A stretch of DNA of 64,000 bases from Chlorokybus atmophyticus (lineage: Eukaryota; Streptophyta; Chlorokybophyceae; Chlorokybales; Chlorokybaceae): contig RHPI01001202.1 of NCBI GenBank assembly GCA_009103225.1, forward strand, positions 262,121 through 326,120, given 5' to 3'. Every line of letters starts with the position of its first letter. Position 1 is the stretch's first letter. The notes beneath the pieces were generated by a model. It did not search any database and was not told the DNA's origin. It saw only the letters and a list, made by a program, of their open reading frames with translations. Position numbers and translations under genes: made by a program. Below, one piece after another: positions 1 through 11,177 of this stretch.

Positions 1-282
1 AAAGCCCGGTGTAGTAGAAAATAAGCTGAGTTCATATCTGGCAACGCAATTAAAATTCTCAATTCGACAGACAAAGAACCGATTATAATAGCAAATAAAT
101 AGACGTATACAGCAGGTCTCGCAAATCTTATAATAAGAACCGCATGCAATTCATAAGCAGCAACGCTATAAAATAGAGCCAGATTGCAGTGCCGATAGTC
201 GCAGAGCAGTAAACATTGGTATCATATTCACGCATATCTGAACAGCAGTGAAGACACACACTACACACCAGGTGGAGCTGTA
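1..282. other. No gene seen at left edge
   Basis: AT-leaning sequence with no convincing exon on either strand. It is the only part of the first contig that is not repeated 5241 bases further on, so it is the unique left flank of the repeated block. Confidence 0.5.

Positions 283-322
<40 letters not shown>
283..322. repeat. (GT)n microsatellite
   Basis: Uninterrupted TG dinucleotides, about 20 units. The same tract begins copy 2 at 5541-5565 but is shorter there because the contig starts inside it. Confidence 0.95.
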
Positions 323-326
<4 letters not shown>

Positions 327-556
327 TGAGTTTGAGTGTAAGTATGCCAATGTCAGTGTATATAGAAGTGAAGGGATGATGCGAGAGCGTGTGAGTGCAT
401 GATATTGTGTTGCAGTGCGGGTACGTGACGGCGGAGTCGCTGTGTGAGTGTGTGGGTTTGTGGTAATGGTGTCAGCCATTGTGTGCGTACTGGTTGTGTC
501 GTGTGACATCAGGGACCAGCACATCCCCATGTACAAGTGTACCCAAAAGTTTATAA

Positions 557-566
557 NNNNNNNNNN

Positions 567-601
<35 letters not shown>
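557..601. repeat. 10-N gap followed by (TA)n microsatellite
   Basis: Ten Ns at 557-566 followed by pure AT dinucleotides. The matching place in copy 2 (5799-5842) has no gap, which shows that the Ns mark an unresolved microsatellite and not missing genes. Confidence 0.95.
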
Positions 602-605
<4 letters not shown>

Positions 606-1147
606 TGTATGTATGTATGTACAGCAAGGGGTGAATACACTGATAGCAATGTGACTCCCAGTTGACATGCCACGTCATGCATAGTGTGCATGCCTTACGC
701 GAAGCATGTCGTTAAATTGTTGATTGCCGCTTATGCGCTTCTTGCGTTTACAAAAAACTTGTATTTGTGGTTCAACGTTGTGGTTATCATGAATCAGTAT
801 CTCCCTTCGTAAACCAATGATTTTAAGCATGTGACAAAGACCGTGCAACAAAGTCATGAGCTAGTGTGCAGCAATCTTGACTGACTGGCTGGCTGTGTGC
901 TTCGCTTGTCACAGGCATGGGCATTAGCATTGCACACATCTCTGTACACCATGACTCTCAATGATTGAGTGAAATCGCATGCTACACGCAACCTGCATTA
1001 ACCGTTGCAAGTGTTGTTAAATCTAGCAACTCACAAGCAGTTGTAAGTATGCATGAACATGGCATCAAATTATATGCACTAAGTGTGGCGCAATTTGCTA
1101 TGCTCAGTATTGAACCCAACAAGCAGCTGTTGAGAAAGAGACACCAA

Positions 1148-2066
1148 TCACTTCTTGTTGTCCTTGTTGTCCTTGTCCACGTTCTTCTTCTTGTTTCCCC
1201 CGAAGAGGCTCCCAAGCTTCCCCAGAATGCTCTCCTTGCCGGCAGTGTCGCTCTCATCAACGTACCCCTCATCTACGTACGGCAGTTGTAGATCAAACCT
1301 CTCACCCTGCGCATGACACAGACGCGTGCGTGCGTGAGTGCGCATGCGCGTGTGCACATGAGCGCGTGTGACTTTGGGGCCAAAGTGCACCAGACACGAG
1401 TGAGATTACCACTGTCACCATCAGCAACATGCACATGTTGGTGCTTGTGTACTTACTCCGTCGTAGTCGGGCAGGCCGAAGGGGGCCTGGGGGATGATAA
1501 TGTTCCAGAGTTTGGCTGCGGGGTCGGCGGGCTTGTCAGCCTCCCGTCGGGCGCGCTTCTCGTCATCCACCTGCTTCCTGTACTCCTTGTCGTTCATGTA
1601 CCGCGTCACCTCCGCCCTCCTCTCGTCCACCTTGTCGTTGTTGGATTCAGTACCAACACAGCCGCACGCAAGCATGCAAGCATGCACGCGAGCGCAGACA
1701 AGCACACAATTACGCACCCACAGTCACGAACACAACTGCACCCATGCTCGCGCGCGCACATACACACGCCACGCGTGTTCACACACGCCACGCGCTCGCT
1801 CACGCATGGTTGTGAATACATACACGAACAAACACGCGCATGATCACCTTCTGGCGCGCACATACACACGCCACGCGTGTTCACACACGCCACGCGCTCG
1901 CTCACGCATGGTTGTGAATACATACACGAACAAACACGCGCATGTTCACCTTCTGGCGGCGTTCAGCACTAAGGGATTTGTCGCGCCGGCGCTCAAGAAT
2001 TTCCTGCTGGCGGCGGAACTGCTCCTCCTCTCGCAGCTCCTTAGCGCTCTTCTTCCTCTCACCCCT
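1148..2066 (-). CDS. Conserved charged protein of unknown function, copy 1
   Basis: Three coding exons on the minus strand join in phase: about 2066-1950, 1630-1457 and 1306-1148 (TGA). The first carries KELREEEQFRRQQEILERRR, a charged, likely coiled-coil stretch. The second begins VDERRAEVTRYM and ends with the hydrophobic motif NIIIPQAPFGLPDYDG. The third begins GERFDLQLPYVDEGYVDE and ends in a Lys/Asn-rich tail. Donors (GTGAAC, GTAAGT) and acceptors are ordinary. The 5' exon or exons are not resolved: the intron upstream runs into a tandem repeat whose units each carry a GTAAG donor. No enzyme motif is visible. The alternation of charged helix and a conserved Pro/Gly block suggests a structural or organellar protein, but I do not recognise the family with certainty. 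Confidence 0.7.
1736..1944. repeat. CA/CG-rich tandem repeat in an intron (2 units)
   Basis: A unit of about 107 bp starting near 1746 (cgcgcgcacatacacacgcc) is repeated at about 1853 almost perfectly. It lies in the intron between the first two resolved exons of the unknown gene, so it is probably transcribed and spliced out. The same pair occurs at 6977-7185 in copy 2. Confidence 0.85.
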
Positions 2067-2264
2067 GTTGAGGGTAACAGACTTCCTTCATTGTGCAATC
2101 AGCGGGCAGGCTTTGTCAGTTGGTGACTTGCGAAGGCAATATACACACCACGAAACCACTGTTCCGTGAGCAGTCAAGTGTGCATGCACAGCCTACGCCC
2201 ACAAGTCTGTTCCACACGACATTGTTGACCCTTGACTCATTTTGTCACCGGCTGTGCAAGTGCT

Positions 2265-2594
2265 GCGTCTTCTGCTAACAATGTCCAGTTGTGTGGGTGA
2301 CAACTGCAGTGTTTGAATTGGAGCAGCGCTGTGTATCCTGCTTGACTCAAGTCTTACCTTTGACAAGGTTACGCGTCTTCTGCTAACAATGTCCAGTTGT
2401 GTGGGTGACGACTGCAGTGTTTGAATTGAAGAAGCAACGCTGTGTATCCTGCTTGACTCAAGTCTTACCTTTGACAAGGTTATGCGTCTTCTGCTAACAA
2501 TGTCCAGTTGTGTGGGTGACAACTGCAGTGTTTGAATTGGAGTAGCAACGCTGTGTATCCTGCTTGACTCAAGTCTTACCTTTGACAAGGTTAT
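2265..2594. repeat. Three ~110-bp tandem repeats
   Basis: Units begin at 2265, 2373 and 2484 with gcgtcttctgctaacaatgt and are 108, 111 and about 111 bp long. Read on the minus strand, each contains CAAAG followed by GTAAGAC, a strong splice donor context. They lie just upstream of the first resolved exon of the minus-strand gene, which makes the 5' exon hard to define. The repeat recurs at 7506-7835. Confidence 0.9.
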
Positions 2595-2785
2595 GAGCGC
2601 ACCTTATTTGAACAAGCACCAACGAGCAGCATGCCAAGGGACTACGCAGCCGCAGGTGGAGTATCTAGCTCAAAGCTACTGGAGGCAATGCCGCCAGCCA
2701 CATGACAGATGCCGCCGCCGACGCCGCGCCGCCAATGAGTGATGAGGCGCAAAAGTGTCTCGGTAAAGGTGCCTGACTTTTCGCT

Positions 2786-2857
2786 GCGGACTATGTGGAT
2801 CGAACACATGACCTTTAGATCTTCAGTCTAACGCTCTCCCAACTGAGCTAAGTCCGC
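2786..2857 (-). tRNA. tRNA-Phe (GAA), copy 1
   Basis: The 72-base minus-strand sequence folds as a complete cloverleaf. The acceptor stem GCGGACT pairs with AGTCCGC over seven perfect base pairs. The D arm is GCTC AGTTGGGA GAGC, the anticodon arm TTAGA CTGAAGA TCTAA with anticodon GAA, the variable loop AGGTC, and the T arm ATGTG TTCGATC CACAT. There is no intron and no encoded CCA, as expected for a nuclear gene. A- and B-box elements (the D arm and GTTCGATCC) are present as internal Pol III promoter. Confidence 0.96.
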
Positions 2858-4145
2858 GCTATTGGCGGACAGCGACTGACACCCGAGATGCTGCGTAACG
2901 CGATTGCAAGGAGTATATGGGTTACTAACGGGATACTATCTGGCGGCCAACTCTTGTGCTTCGTCCTGGACATACAAGCGTGACAACCTACATGGACCTC
3001 ACACTTGTACGCAACAAGACCCGACTAATTGAACAGGTGCGTGCAATTTTGTGTGACTGACACATGTGAGCGCCCTAGAAACGATGTCAACACACAGCCA
3101 GTCCTCTCAGCCTTGACCTCAACAGTGCTGACAATGCTTGTGTGCACAAGACTAGCTAGGCTCAGAGCCAATCCCAACTCACCCGCCTCCAAACAGGCCG
3201 CAGGAGGGTCGAGTGACCTTCGGCGACGCTGCTATGCCCATGGGCACCCGCAACTCACCACGCACCGCCCCCAACACCGCCGCCGCCGCCGCCACCGTCG
3301 CCGCCATGCTTACCGACGCCTTCCACAGTAGCACAGATATTTGCCCAATTGCTTACTCAGAACTGGATTTAGGCACAGTGACGCGCGGTGTGAGCGCACA
3401 GGGGAAGACGCGGCAGGGCAGCGATTGAGGACTTGGTGGCTTTCATGTGTCTGTGAATTTCTGAGCGGCTAAGCGCATGCTGGTGACGGATTCTGCTGTG
3501 TTCGGTGGGCCTGCCAGGAGTCCTTCCCCAGCCTTGCGTCTGTCAGCTTCAACACTTGGCACACTTGTTGGGATGAGCACTTGTTGAGATGCAATTGGAC
3601 GCCATGCAAAAACTCACAATTAGGCTGAACCAAGGCTATGGGACGCAACGGAACAGAACAAAATGTGAGCATAGAGCTTCTTGTGCTATTCTTTACCAAA
3701 CTCAACATGGTAAAAATAAGCTTTACTTCAACAGAATTAACGGATCGCGTAGTCCCCTTGAACCAAGTTCATGCCAATCACATCTTTGCAAAGGTGAGCA
3801 GATTTTGCAAACATAAGCTATGTGCTAATTGTTTTTTATCATAGCGCATCCATTGTAATGTGCCCACACGCACAAGTGCGACAAGTCAAATATCTTGCGT
3901 CCGAGCTTCACAACCGCTCAATTCACAAGCGATATATGATGATACCAGTGCAGACCCACTCAACTGGTGAGTACATGTCACTCTGGGTTCAATGTACATA
4001 CAAGACTAGCACTGCAAAACTCAACTCCATGCTCTATGAAGTCTGACGTTGTTCTCACCAGCGTTTAACCAAAGAAGTCAACAGCTGCCACAAGCACATG
4101 TCAGCCCAAGTCAAAGCAGCAGTCACGTACGTTATCTTGAGTGCA
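2858..4145. other. No gene resolved between tRNA-Phe and DUF3054 gene
   Basis: About 1.3 kb with short open frames on both strands but no chain of exons that joins in phase or shows a recognisable protein. It includes a GCC-trinucleotide-rich stretch around 3280-3305. The same stretch is at 8099-9386. Confidence 0.4.
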
Positions 4146-5153
4146 CTAACACACCTGAATAAACTCGAATGGGTTGCCCTTTCGGTTGCCACCCTTGGGT
4201 TTGGGAGCACTTGCAGCCAAGGCAGCTCGCCAGCCGACCAGAGTAACAAACGTGGTTGCGAGCGTGACGAGGACAAAAGGTTGGGCTGGCAGGTAGCCTT
4301 TGGTGGCACTGCGGATGAGCAGTCCAGCCTGTAGAAGCAGTTGGAGTCTCAGTAAACAGTTCTATTGTTGCAGAGGTGATAGCTGTTAGTTTCCATTCTG
4401 AAGTCGGTAGTTGAGTGTGGCTGAACATGCATGCCATACCGGGATGCCAAGGCCCCAAGTCTTGCCAGCAATGAGAACCGCCTGCCAGACATCAGATCCG
4501 CGCGCGCTCTTGCCATATGCACCAGTCACCGGTGATGCCAGCAACCACCCTGTTGTATAGGTGAATGCCTTTCAGTACAAAAACAACCATTGACTGACAC
4601 ATAATTATCGAAGGTAAATGCAAAATCAGGAGCGTCGTCAACACCTGCGATGAAGGGTCCCGCCGTTTGCAGCACATCCCAAGGAGCGAGGCCCTCGCCA
4701 TGGCTACTTCGCCCAATGGCCGCAAACAGCAGCAAGAACCCAACATCTCCTATCGCCAGTACCGCTTGTCGCCTGATATCGCAAGAGCACACCATGATTG
4801 AGATCATAACAGCTAATTCAAGGCTGCAGCAACATGTACACGCACCCGAGCACATCTCGTTCCTCTCCTTTGTCTACGCCAGCAACTCCTTCCCACGCCT
4901 TCTCCTCCCGCTCCACGCGCACCACGCGAATAGGCTGCTGTTGTTGGGTTGAAGATGGGCTCTGTGCTGGAGTTGTCTCTTGCTGCGTAGACGGCGAAGA
5001 CGGACTCTCGGGGCCTGCTGAAGCCGCGACGCGGCGTGACCAACGGGCAGCACGATGCCGTAAACCTGATGTTGATGCTTGTTGCTTGCTTGCGTGCGGC
5101 CAACTGCAAATGCGCAAGCTGCTGCTCTGCAATGCCTGCTCACATGGCTGCAT
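4146..5153 (-). CDS. DUF3054 family membrane protein, copy 1
   Basis: Four minus-strand exons join exactly in phase: 5153-4846, 4772-4645, 4549-4440 and 4328-4146 (TAG). Exon 1 gives an N-terminus rich in Ser, Arg and Gln that could be a plastid transit peptide (start at the first in-frame ATG, 5153). The DUF3054 core follows: GDVGFLLLFAAIGRSSHGEG, PFIAGWLLASPVTGAYGKSA, KTWGLGIP and KGYLPAQPFVLVTL, then VGWRAAL. These are the conserved blocks of the family, which is found in bacteria and plastid-bearing eukaryotes and is predicted to have about four membrane helices. The biochemical role of the family is unknown to me. The C-terminus ends soon after the last helix with a short basic tail. Membership in the family is clear; the plastid location is inferred. 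Confidence 0.88.
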
Positions 5154-5539
5154 CAGCTACGCAGTACTACACTGAAATTGTTCTCGCTCACACAGGCCGC
5201 GGGATGATATTGTAAAAGCGACAGGCAGACGTTGCAATATACTGCGCTGGCAGAGTTTGGGAAAGAGATTGTTTATACGTCTGCATGACAACCCAACTGC
5301 TATGACAATCGGGACTGCAGTGCATAAGCATGCCACAACATTGCATGTTTCAGCAGTGCCTCGCCTATGTTTAAAAACTACGTGTACCATAAGAACCTAC
5401 ACCAGCACTGTTGTTGTATGTTTGTAGGATTAGGGTAGCGCAGTGGCACGATGTGGCGCAACGTGGGACGCTTCTGGAGCTCTCTCACTTATTGAGATGA
5501 CTCGGCTGGCAAACCAGCGTCAGAACTGCTTGCTGACGA
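5154..5539. other. No gene seen upstream of DUF3054 gene (copy 1)
   Basis: Probable promoter region of the minus-strand DUF3054 gene; no TATA-like box stands out. It is repeated at 10395-10780. Confidence 0.35.
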
Positions 5540-5798
5540 NGTGTGTGTGTGTGTGTGTGTGTGTGAATGTGAGTTTGAGTGTAAGTATGCCAATGTCAGT
5601 GTATATAGAAGTGAAGGGATGATGCGAGAGCGTGTGAGTGCATGATATTGTGTTGCAGTGCGGGTACGTGACGGCGGAGTCGCTGTGTGAGTGTGTGGGT
5701 TTGTGGTAATGGTGTCAGCCATTGTGTGCGTACTGGTTGTGTCGTGTGACATCAGGGACCAGCACATCCCCATGTACAAGTGTACCCAAAAGTTTATA

Positions 5799-5846
<48 letters not shown>

Positions 5847-6388
5847 TGTATGTATGTATGTACAGCAAGGGGTGAATACACTGATAGCAATGTGACTCCC
5901 AGTTGACATGCCACGTCATGCATAGTGTGCATGCCTTACGCGAAGCATGTCGTTAAATTGTTGATTGCCGCTTATGCGCTTCTTGCGTTTACAAAAAACT
6001 TGTATTTGTGGTTCAACGTTGTGGTTATCATGAATCAGTATCTCCCTTCGTAAACCAATGATTTTAAGCATGTGACAAAGACCGTGCAACAAAGTCATGA
6101 GCTAGTGTGCAGCAATCTTGACTGACTGGCTGGCTGTGTGCTTCGCTTGTCACAGGCATGGGCATTAGCATTGCACACATCTCTGTACACCATGACTCTC
6201 AATGATTGAGTGAAATCGCATGCTACACGCAACCTGCATTAACCGTTGCAAGTGTTGTTAAATCTAGCAACTCACAAGCAGTTGTAAGTATGCATGAACA
6301 TGGCATCAAATTATATGCACTAAGTGTGGCGCAATTTGCTATGCTCAGTATTGAACCCAACAAGCAGCTGTTGAGAAAGAGACACCAA

Positions 6389-7307
6389 TCACTTCTTGTT
6401 GTCCTTGTTGTCCTTGTCCACGTTCTTCTTCTTGTTTCCCCCGAAGAGGCTCCCAAGCTTCCCCAGAATGCTCTCCTTGCCGGCAGTGTCGCTCTCATCA
6501 ACGTACCCCTCATCTACGTACGGCAGTTGTAGATCAAACCTCTCACCCTGCGCATGACACAGACGCGTGCGTGCGTGAGTGCGCATGCGCGTGTGCACAT
6601 GAGCGCGTGTGACTTTGGGGCCAAAGTGCACCAGACACGAGTGAGATTACCACTGTCACCATCAGCAACATGCACATGTTGGTGCTTGTGTACTTACTCC
6701 GTCGTAGTCGGGCAGGCCGAAGGGGGCCTGGGGGATGATAATGTTCCAGAGTTTGGCTGCGGGGTCGGCGGGCTTGTCAGCCTCCCGTCGGGCGCGCTTC
6801 TCGTCATCCACCTGCTTCCTGTACTCCTTGTCGTTCATGTACCGCGTCACCTCCGCCCTCCTCTCGTCCACCTTGTCGTTGTTGGATTCAGTACCAACAC
6901 AGCCGCACGCAAGCATGCAAGCATGCACGCGAGCGCAGACAAGCACACAATTACGCACCCACAGTCACGAACACAACTGCACCCATGCTCGCGCGCGCAC
7001 ATACACACGCCACGCGTGTTCACACACGCCACGCGCTCGCTCACGCATGGTTGTGAATACATACACGAACAAACACGCGCATGATCACCTTCTGGCGCGC
7101 ACATACACACGCCACGCGTGTTCACACACGCCACGCGCTCGCTCACGCATGGTTGTGAATACATACACGAACAAACACGCGCATGTTCACCTTCTGGCGG
7201 CGTTCAGCACTAAGGGATTTGTCGCGCCGGCGCTCAAGAATTTCCTGCTGGCGGCGGAACTGCTCCTCCTCTCGCAGCTCCTTAGCGCTCTTCTTCCTCT
7301 CACCCCT
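6389..7307 (-). CDS. Conserved charged protein of unknown function, copy 2
   Basis: Identical to the gene at 1148-2066. Exons are about 7307-7191, 6871-6698 and 6547-6389. Since this copy lies on the contig that continues into unique sequence, it is the one to keep if the block is collapsed. The 5' exon is unresolved here too. Confidence 0.7.
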
Positions 7308-8026
7308 GTTGAGGGTAACAGACTTCCTTCATTGTGCAATCAGCGGGCAGGCTTTGTCAGTTGGTGACTTGCGAAGGCAATATACACACCACGAAACCAC
7401 TGTTCCGTGAGCAGTCAAGTGTGCATGCACAGCCTACGCCCACAAGTCTGTTCCACACGACATTGTTGACCCTTGACTCATTTTGTCACCGGCTGTGCAA
7501 GTGCTGCGTCTTCTGCTAACAATGTCCAGTTGTGTGGGTGACAACTGCAGTGTTTGAATTGGAGCAGCGCTGTGTATCCTGCTTGACTCAAGTCTTACCT
7601 TTGACAAGGTTACGCGTCTTCTGCTAACAATGTCCAGTTGTGTGGGTGACGACTGCAGTGTTTGAATTGAAGAAGCAACGCTGTGTATCCTGCTTGACTC
7701 AAGTCTTACCTTTGACAAGGTTATGCGTCTTCTGCTAACAATGTCCAGTTGTGTGGGTGACAACTGCAGTGTTTGAATTGGAGTAGCAACGCTGTGTATC
7801 CTGCTTGACTCAAGTCTTACCTTTGACAAGGTTATGAGCGCACCTTATTTGAACAAGCACCAACGAGCAGCATGCCAAGGGACTACGCAGCCGCAGGTGG
7901 AGTATCTAGCTCAAAGCTACTGGAGGCAATGCCGCCAGCCACATGACAGATGCCGCCGCCGACGCCGCGCCGCCAATGAGTGATGAGGCGCAAAAGTGTC
8001 TCGGTAAAGGTGCCTGACTTTTCGCT

Positions 8027-8098
8027 GCGGACTATGTGGATCGAACACATGACCTTTAGATCTTCAGTCTAACGCTCTCCCAACTGAGCTAAGTCCGC
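8027..8098 (-). tRNA. tRNA-Phe (GAA), copy 2
   Basis: Identical to the tRNA at 2786-2857, including the flanking bases, because the whole block is written twice. It should not be counted as a second gene until the duplication is confirmed. Confidence 0.95.
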
Positions 8099-9386
8099 GC
8101 TATTGGCGGACAGCGACTGACACCCGAGATGCTGCGTAACGCGATTGCAAGGAGTATATGGGTTACTAACGGGATACTATCTGGCGGCCAACTCTTGTGC
8201 TTCGTCCTGGACATACAAGCGTGACAACCTACATGGACCTCACACTTGTACGCAACAAGACCCGACTAATTGAACAGGTGCGTGCAATTTTGTGTGACTG
8301 ACACATGTGAGCGCCCTAGAAACGATGTCAACACACAGCCAGTCCTCTCAGCCTTGACCTCAACAGTGCTGACAATGCTTGTGTGCACAAGACTAGCTAG
8401 GCTCAGAGCCAATCCCAACTCACCCGCCTCCAAACAGGCCGCAGGAGGGTCGAGTGACCTTCGGCGACGCTGCTATGCCCATGGGCACCCGCAACTCACC
8501 ACGCACCGCCCCCAACACCGCCGCCGCCGCCGCCACCGTCGCCGCCATGCTTACCGACGCCTTCCACAGTAGCACAGATATTTGCCCAATTGCTTACTCA
8601 GAACTGGATTTAGGCACAGTGACGCGCGGTGTGAGCGCACAGGGGAAGACGCGGCAGGGCAGCGATTGAGGACTTGGTGGCTTTCATGTGTCTGTGAATT
8701 TCTGAGCGGCTAAGCGCATGCTGGTGACGGATTCTGCTGTGTTCGGTGGGCCTGCCAGGAGTCCTTCCCCAGCCTTGCGTCTGTCAGCTTCAACACTTGG
8801 CACACTTGTTGGGATGAGCACTTGTTGAGATGCAATTGGACGCCATGCAAAAACTCACAATTAGGCTGAACCAAGGCTATGGGACGCAACGGAACAGAAC
8901 AAAATGTGAGCATAGAGCTTCTTGTGCTATTCTTTACCAAACTCAACATGGTAAAAATAAGCTTTACTTCAACAGAATTAACGGATCGCGTAGTCCCCTT
9001 GAACCAAGTTCATGCCAATCACATCTTTGCAAAGGTGAGCAGATTTTGCAAACATAAGCTATGTGCTAATTGTTTTTTATCATAGCGCATCCATTGTAAT
9101 GTGCCCACACGCACAAGTGCGACAAGTCAAATATCTTGCGTCCGAGCTTCACAACCGCTCAATTCACAAGCGATATATGATGATACCAGTGCAGACCCAC
9201 TCAACTGGTGAGTACATGTCACTCTGGGTTCAATGTACATACAAGACTAGCACTGCAAAACTCAACTCCATGCTCTATGAAGTCTGACGTTGTTCTCACC
9301 AGCGTTTAACCAAAGAAGTCAACAGCTGCCACAAGCACATGTCAGCCCAAGTCAAAGCAGCAGTCACGTACGTTATCTTGAGTGCA

Positions 9387-10394
9387 CTAACACACCTGAA
9401 TAAACTCGAATGGGTTGCCCTTTCGGTTGCCACCCTTGGGTTTGGGAGCACTTGCAGCCAAGGCAGCTCGCCAGCCGACCAGAGTAACAAACGTGGTTGC
9501 GAGCGTGACGAGGACAAAAGGTTGGGCTGGCAGGTAGCCTTTGGTGGCACTGCGGATGAGCAGTCCAGCCTGTAGAAGCAGTTGGAGTCTCAGTAAACAG
9601 TTCTATTGTTGCAGAGGTGATAGCTGTTAGTTTCCATTCTGAAGTCGGTAGTTGAGTGTGGCTGAACATGCATGCCATACCGGGATGCCAAGGCCCCAAG
9701 TCTTGCCAGCAATGAGAACCGCCTGCCAGACATCAGATCCGCGCGCGCTCTTGCCATATGCACCAGTCACCGGTGATGCCAGCAACCACCCTGTTGTATA
9801 GGTGAATGCCTTTCAGTACAAAAACAACCATTGACTGACACATAATTATCGAAGGTAAATGCAAAATCAGGAGCGTCGTCAACACCTGCGATGAAGGGTC
9901 CCGCCGTTTGCAGCACATCCCAAGGAGCGAGGCCCTCGCCATGGCTACTTCGCCCAATGGCCGCAAACAGCAGCAAGAACCCAACATCTCCTATCGCCAG
10001 TACCGCTTGTCGCCTGATATCGCAAGAGCACACCATGATTGAGATCATAACAGCTAATTCAAGGCTGCAGCAACATGTACACGCACCCGAGCACATCTCG
10101 TTCCTCTCCTTTGTCTACGCCAGCAACTCCTTCCCACGCCTTCTCCTCCCGCTCCACGCGCACCACGCGAATAGGCTGCTGTTGTTGGGTTGAAGATGGG
10201 CTCTGTGCTGGAGTTGTCTCTTGCTGCGTAGACGGCGAAGACGGACTCTCGGGGCCTGCTGAAGCCGCGACGCGGCGTGACCAACGGGCAGCACGATGCC
10301 GTAAACCTGATGTTGATGCTTGTTGCTTGCTTGCGTGCGGCCAACTGCAAATGCGCAAGCTGCTGCTCTGCAATGCCTGCTCACATGGCTGCAT
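9387..10394 (-). CDS. DUF3054 family membrane protein, copy 2
   Basis: Identical to the gene at 4146-5153, with exons 10394-10087, 10013-9886, 9790-9681 and 9569-9387. It sits on the contig that continues into unique sequence and is the likely real locus. Confidence 0.87.
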
Positions 10395-10780
10395 CAGCTA
10401 CGCAGTACTACACTGAAATTGTTCTCGCTCACACAGGCCGCGGGATGATATTGTAAAAGCGACAGGCAGACGTTGCAATATACTGCGCTGGCAGAGTTTG
10501 GGAAAGAGATTGTTTATACGTCTGCATGACAACCCAACTGCTATGACAATCGGGACTGCAGTGCATAAGCATGCCACAACATTGCATGTTTCAGCAGTGC
10601 CTCGCCTATGTTTAAAAACTACGTGTACCATAAGAACCTACACCAGCACTGTTGTTGTATGTTTGTAGGATTAGGGTAGCGCAGTGGCACGATGTGGCGC
10701 AACGTGGGACGCTTCTGGAGCTCTCTCACTTATTGAGATGACTCGGCTGGCAAACCAGCGTCAGAACTGCTTGCTGACGA

Positions 10781-11177
10781 GGCACAGAAACAAGCTTGCT
10801 AGCAATCTCTAGAAGTGTGCTCAGACTTCTCGGTGCATGTTGGCGACATCTCTTAAGGCGCCGGCGGCAACGCCAGCCAGCCGGAGAATGCAGTGAACAT
10901 GACACCGAGCGTACATGAGCTCTCAACGCCACGCATGCATACAACTCACACATGCAGCCGTACCCTCCGTGCTCCAATGCGCGCTACTGGGAAGACCGAC
11001 GCCTTGACGCCTGTCATCAACACCGTCGCCGCCGCCGCCGCCGCCATTGCCACGGACACCAACACTAACACCAACACCAACGCCAACGCCTTCGCTGTGG
11101 AAGCCCTAAATACGCATTCGCTGCAGACACGCTGAGGCAATTCCTTAGTGCGTACTGATATCGCAGCAAGATACCCA
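10781..11177. other. Intergenic with simple repeats
   Basis: Unique sequence after the duplicated block, upstream of the dehydrogenase gene. It contains a GCC run (about 11029-11046) and an imperfect ACCAAC hexamer repeat (about 11059-11088). No separate gene is supported. Confidence 0.4.

Larger units (their letters stand above)
283..5539. repeat. Large direct repeat, copy 1 (probable assembly artefact)
   Basis: The sequence from the (GT)n tract to 5539 recurs at 5541-10780 with a constant offset of 5241 bases; before the TA microsatellite the offset is 5243 because a 10-N gap of arbitrary size sits at 557-566. I found no base difference where I compared the copies, including introns, the (GT)n edges, tandem repeats and the tRNA. 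Copy 1 stops at a single N (5540) and copy 2 starts straight after it inside the (GT)n tract. That looks like two overlapping contig ends placed side by side rather than a biological tandem duplication. Confidence 0.9.
5541..10780. repeat. Large direct repeat, copy 2 (probable true locus)
   Basis: Second writing of the block at 283-5539. This copy reads through the (TA)n tract (5803-5842) that is interrupted by Ns in copy 1, and it runs on without a break into unique sequence at 10781. It is therefore the better candidate for the real locus. All genes inside are listed in both places so that coordinates stay usable, but they should probably be counted once. Confidence 0.85.

Noticed and set aside
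567-654. Frames with long Tyr-Ile or Thr-His repeats
   Set aside because: Translations of TA and GT microsatellites, not proteins.
3029-3428. Plus-strand frames with poly-Arg/Ala from GCC triplets
   Set aside because: Driven by a trinucleotide repeat; no exon neighbours in phase.
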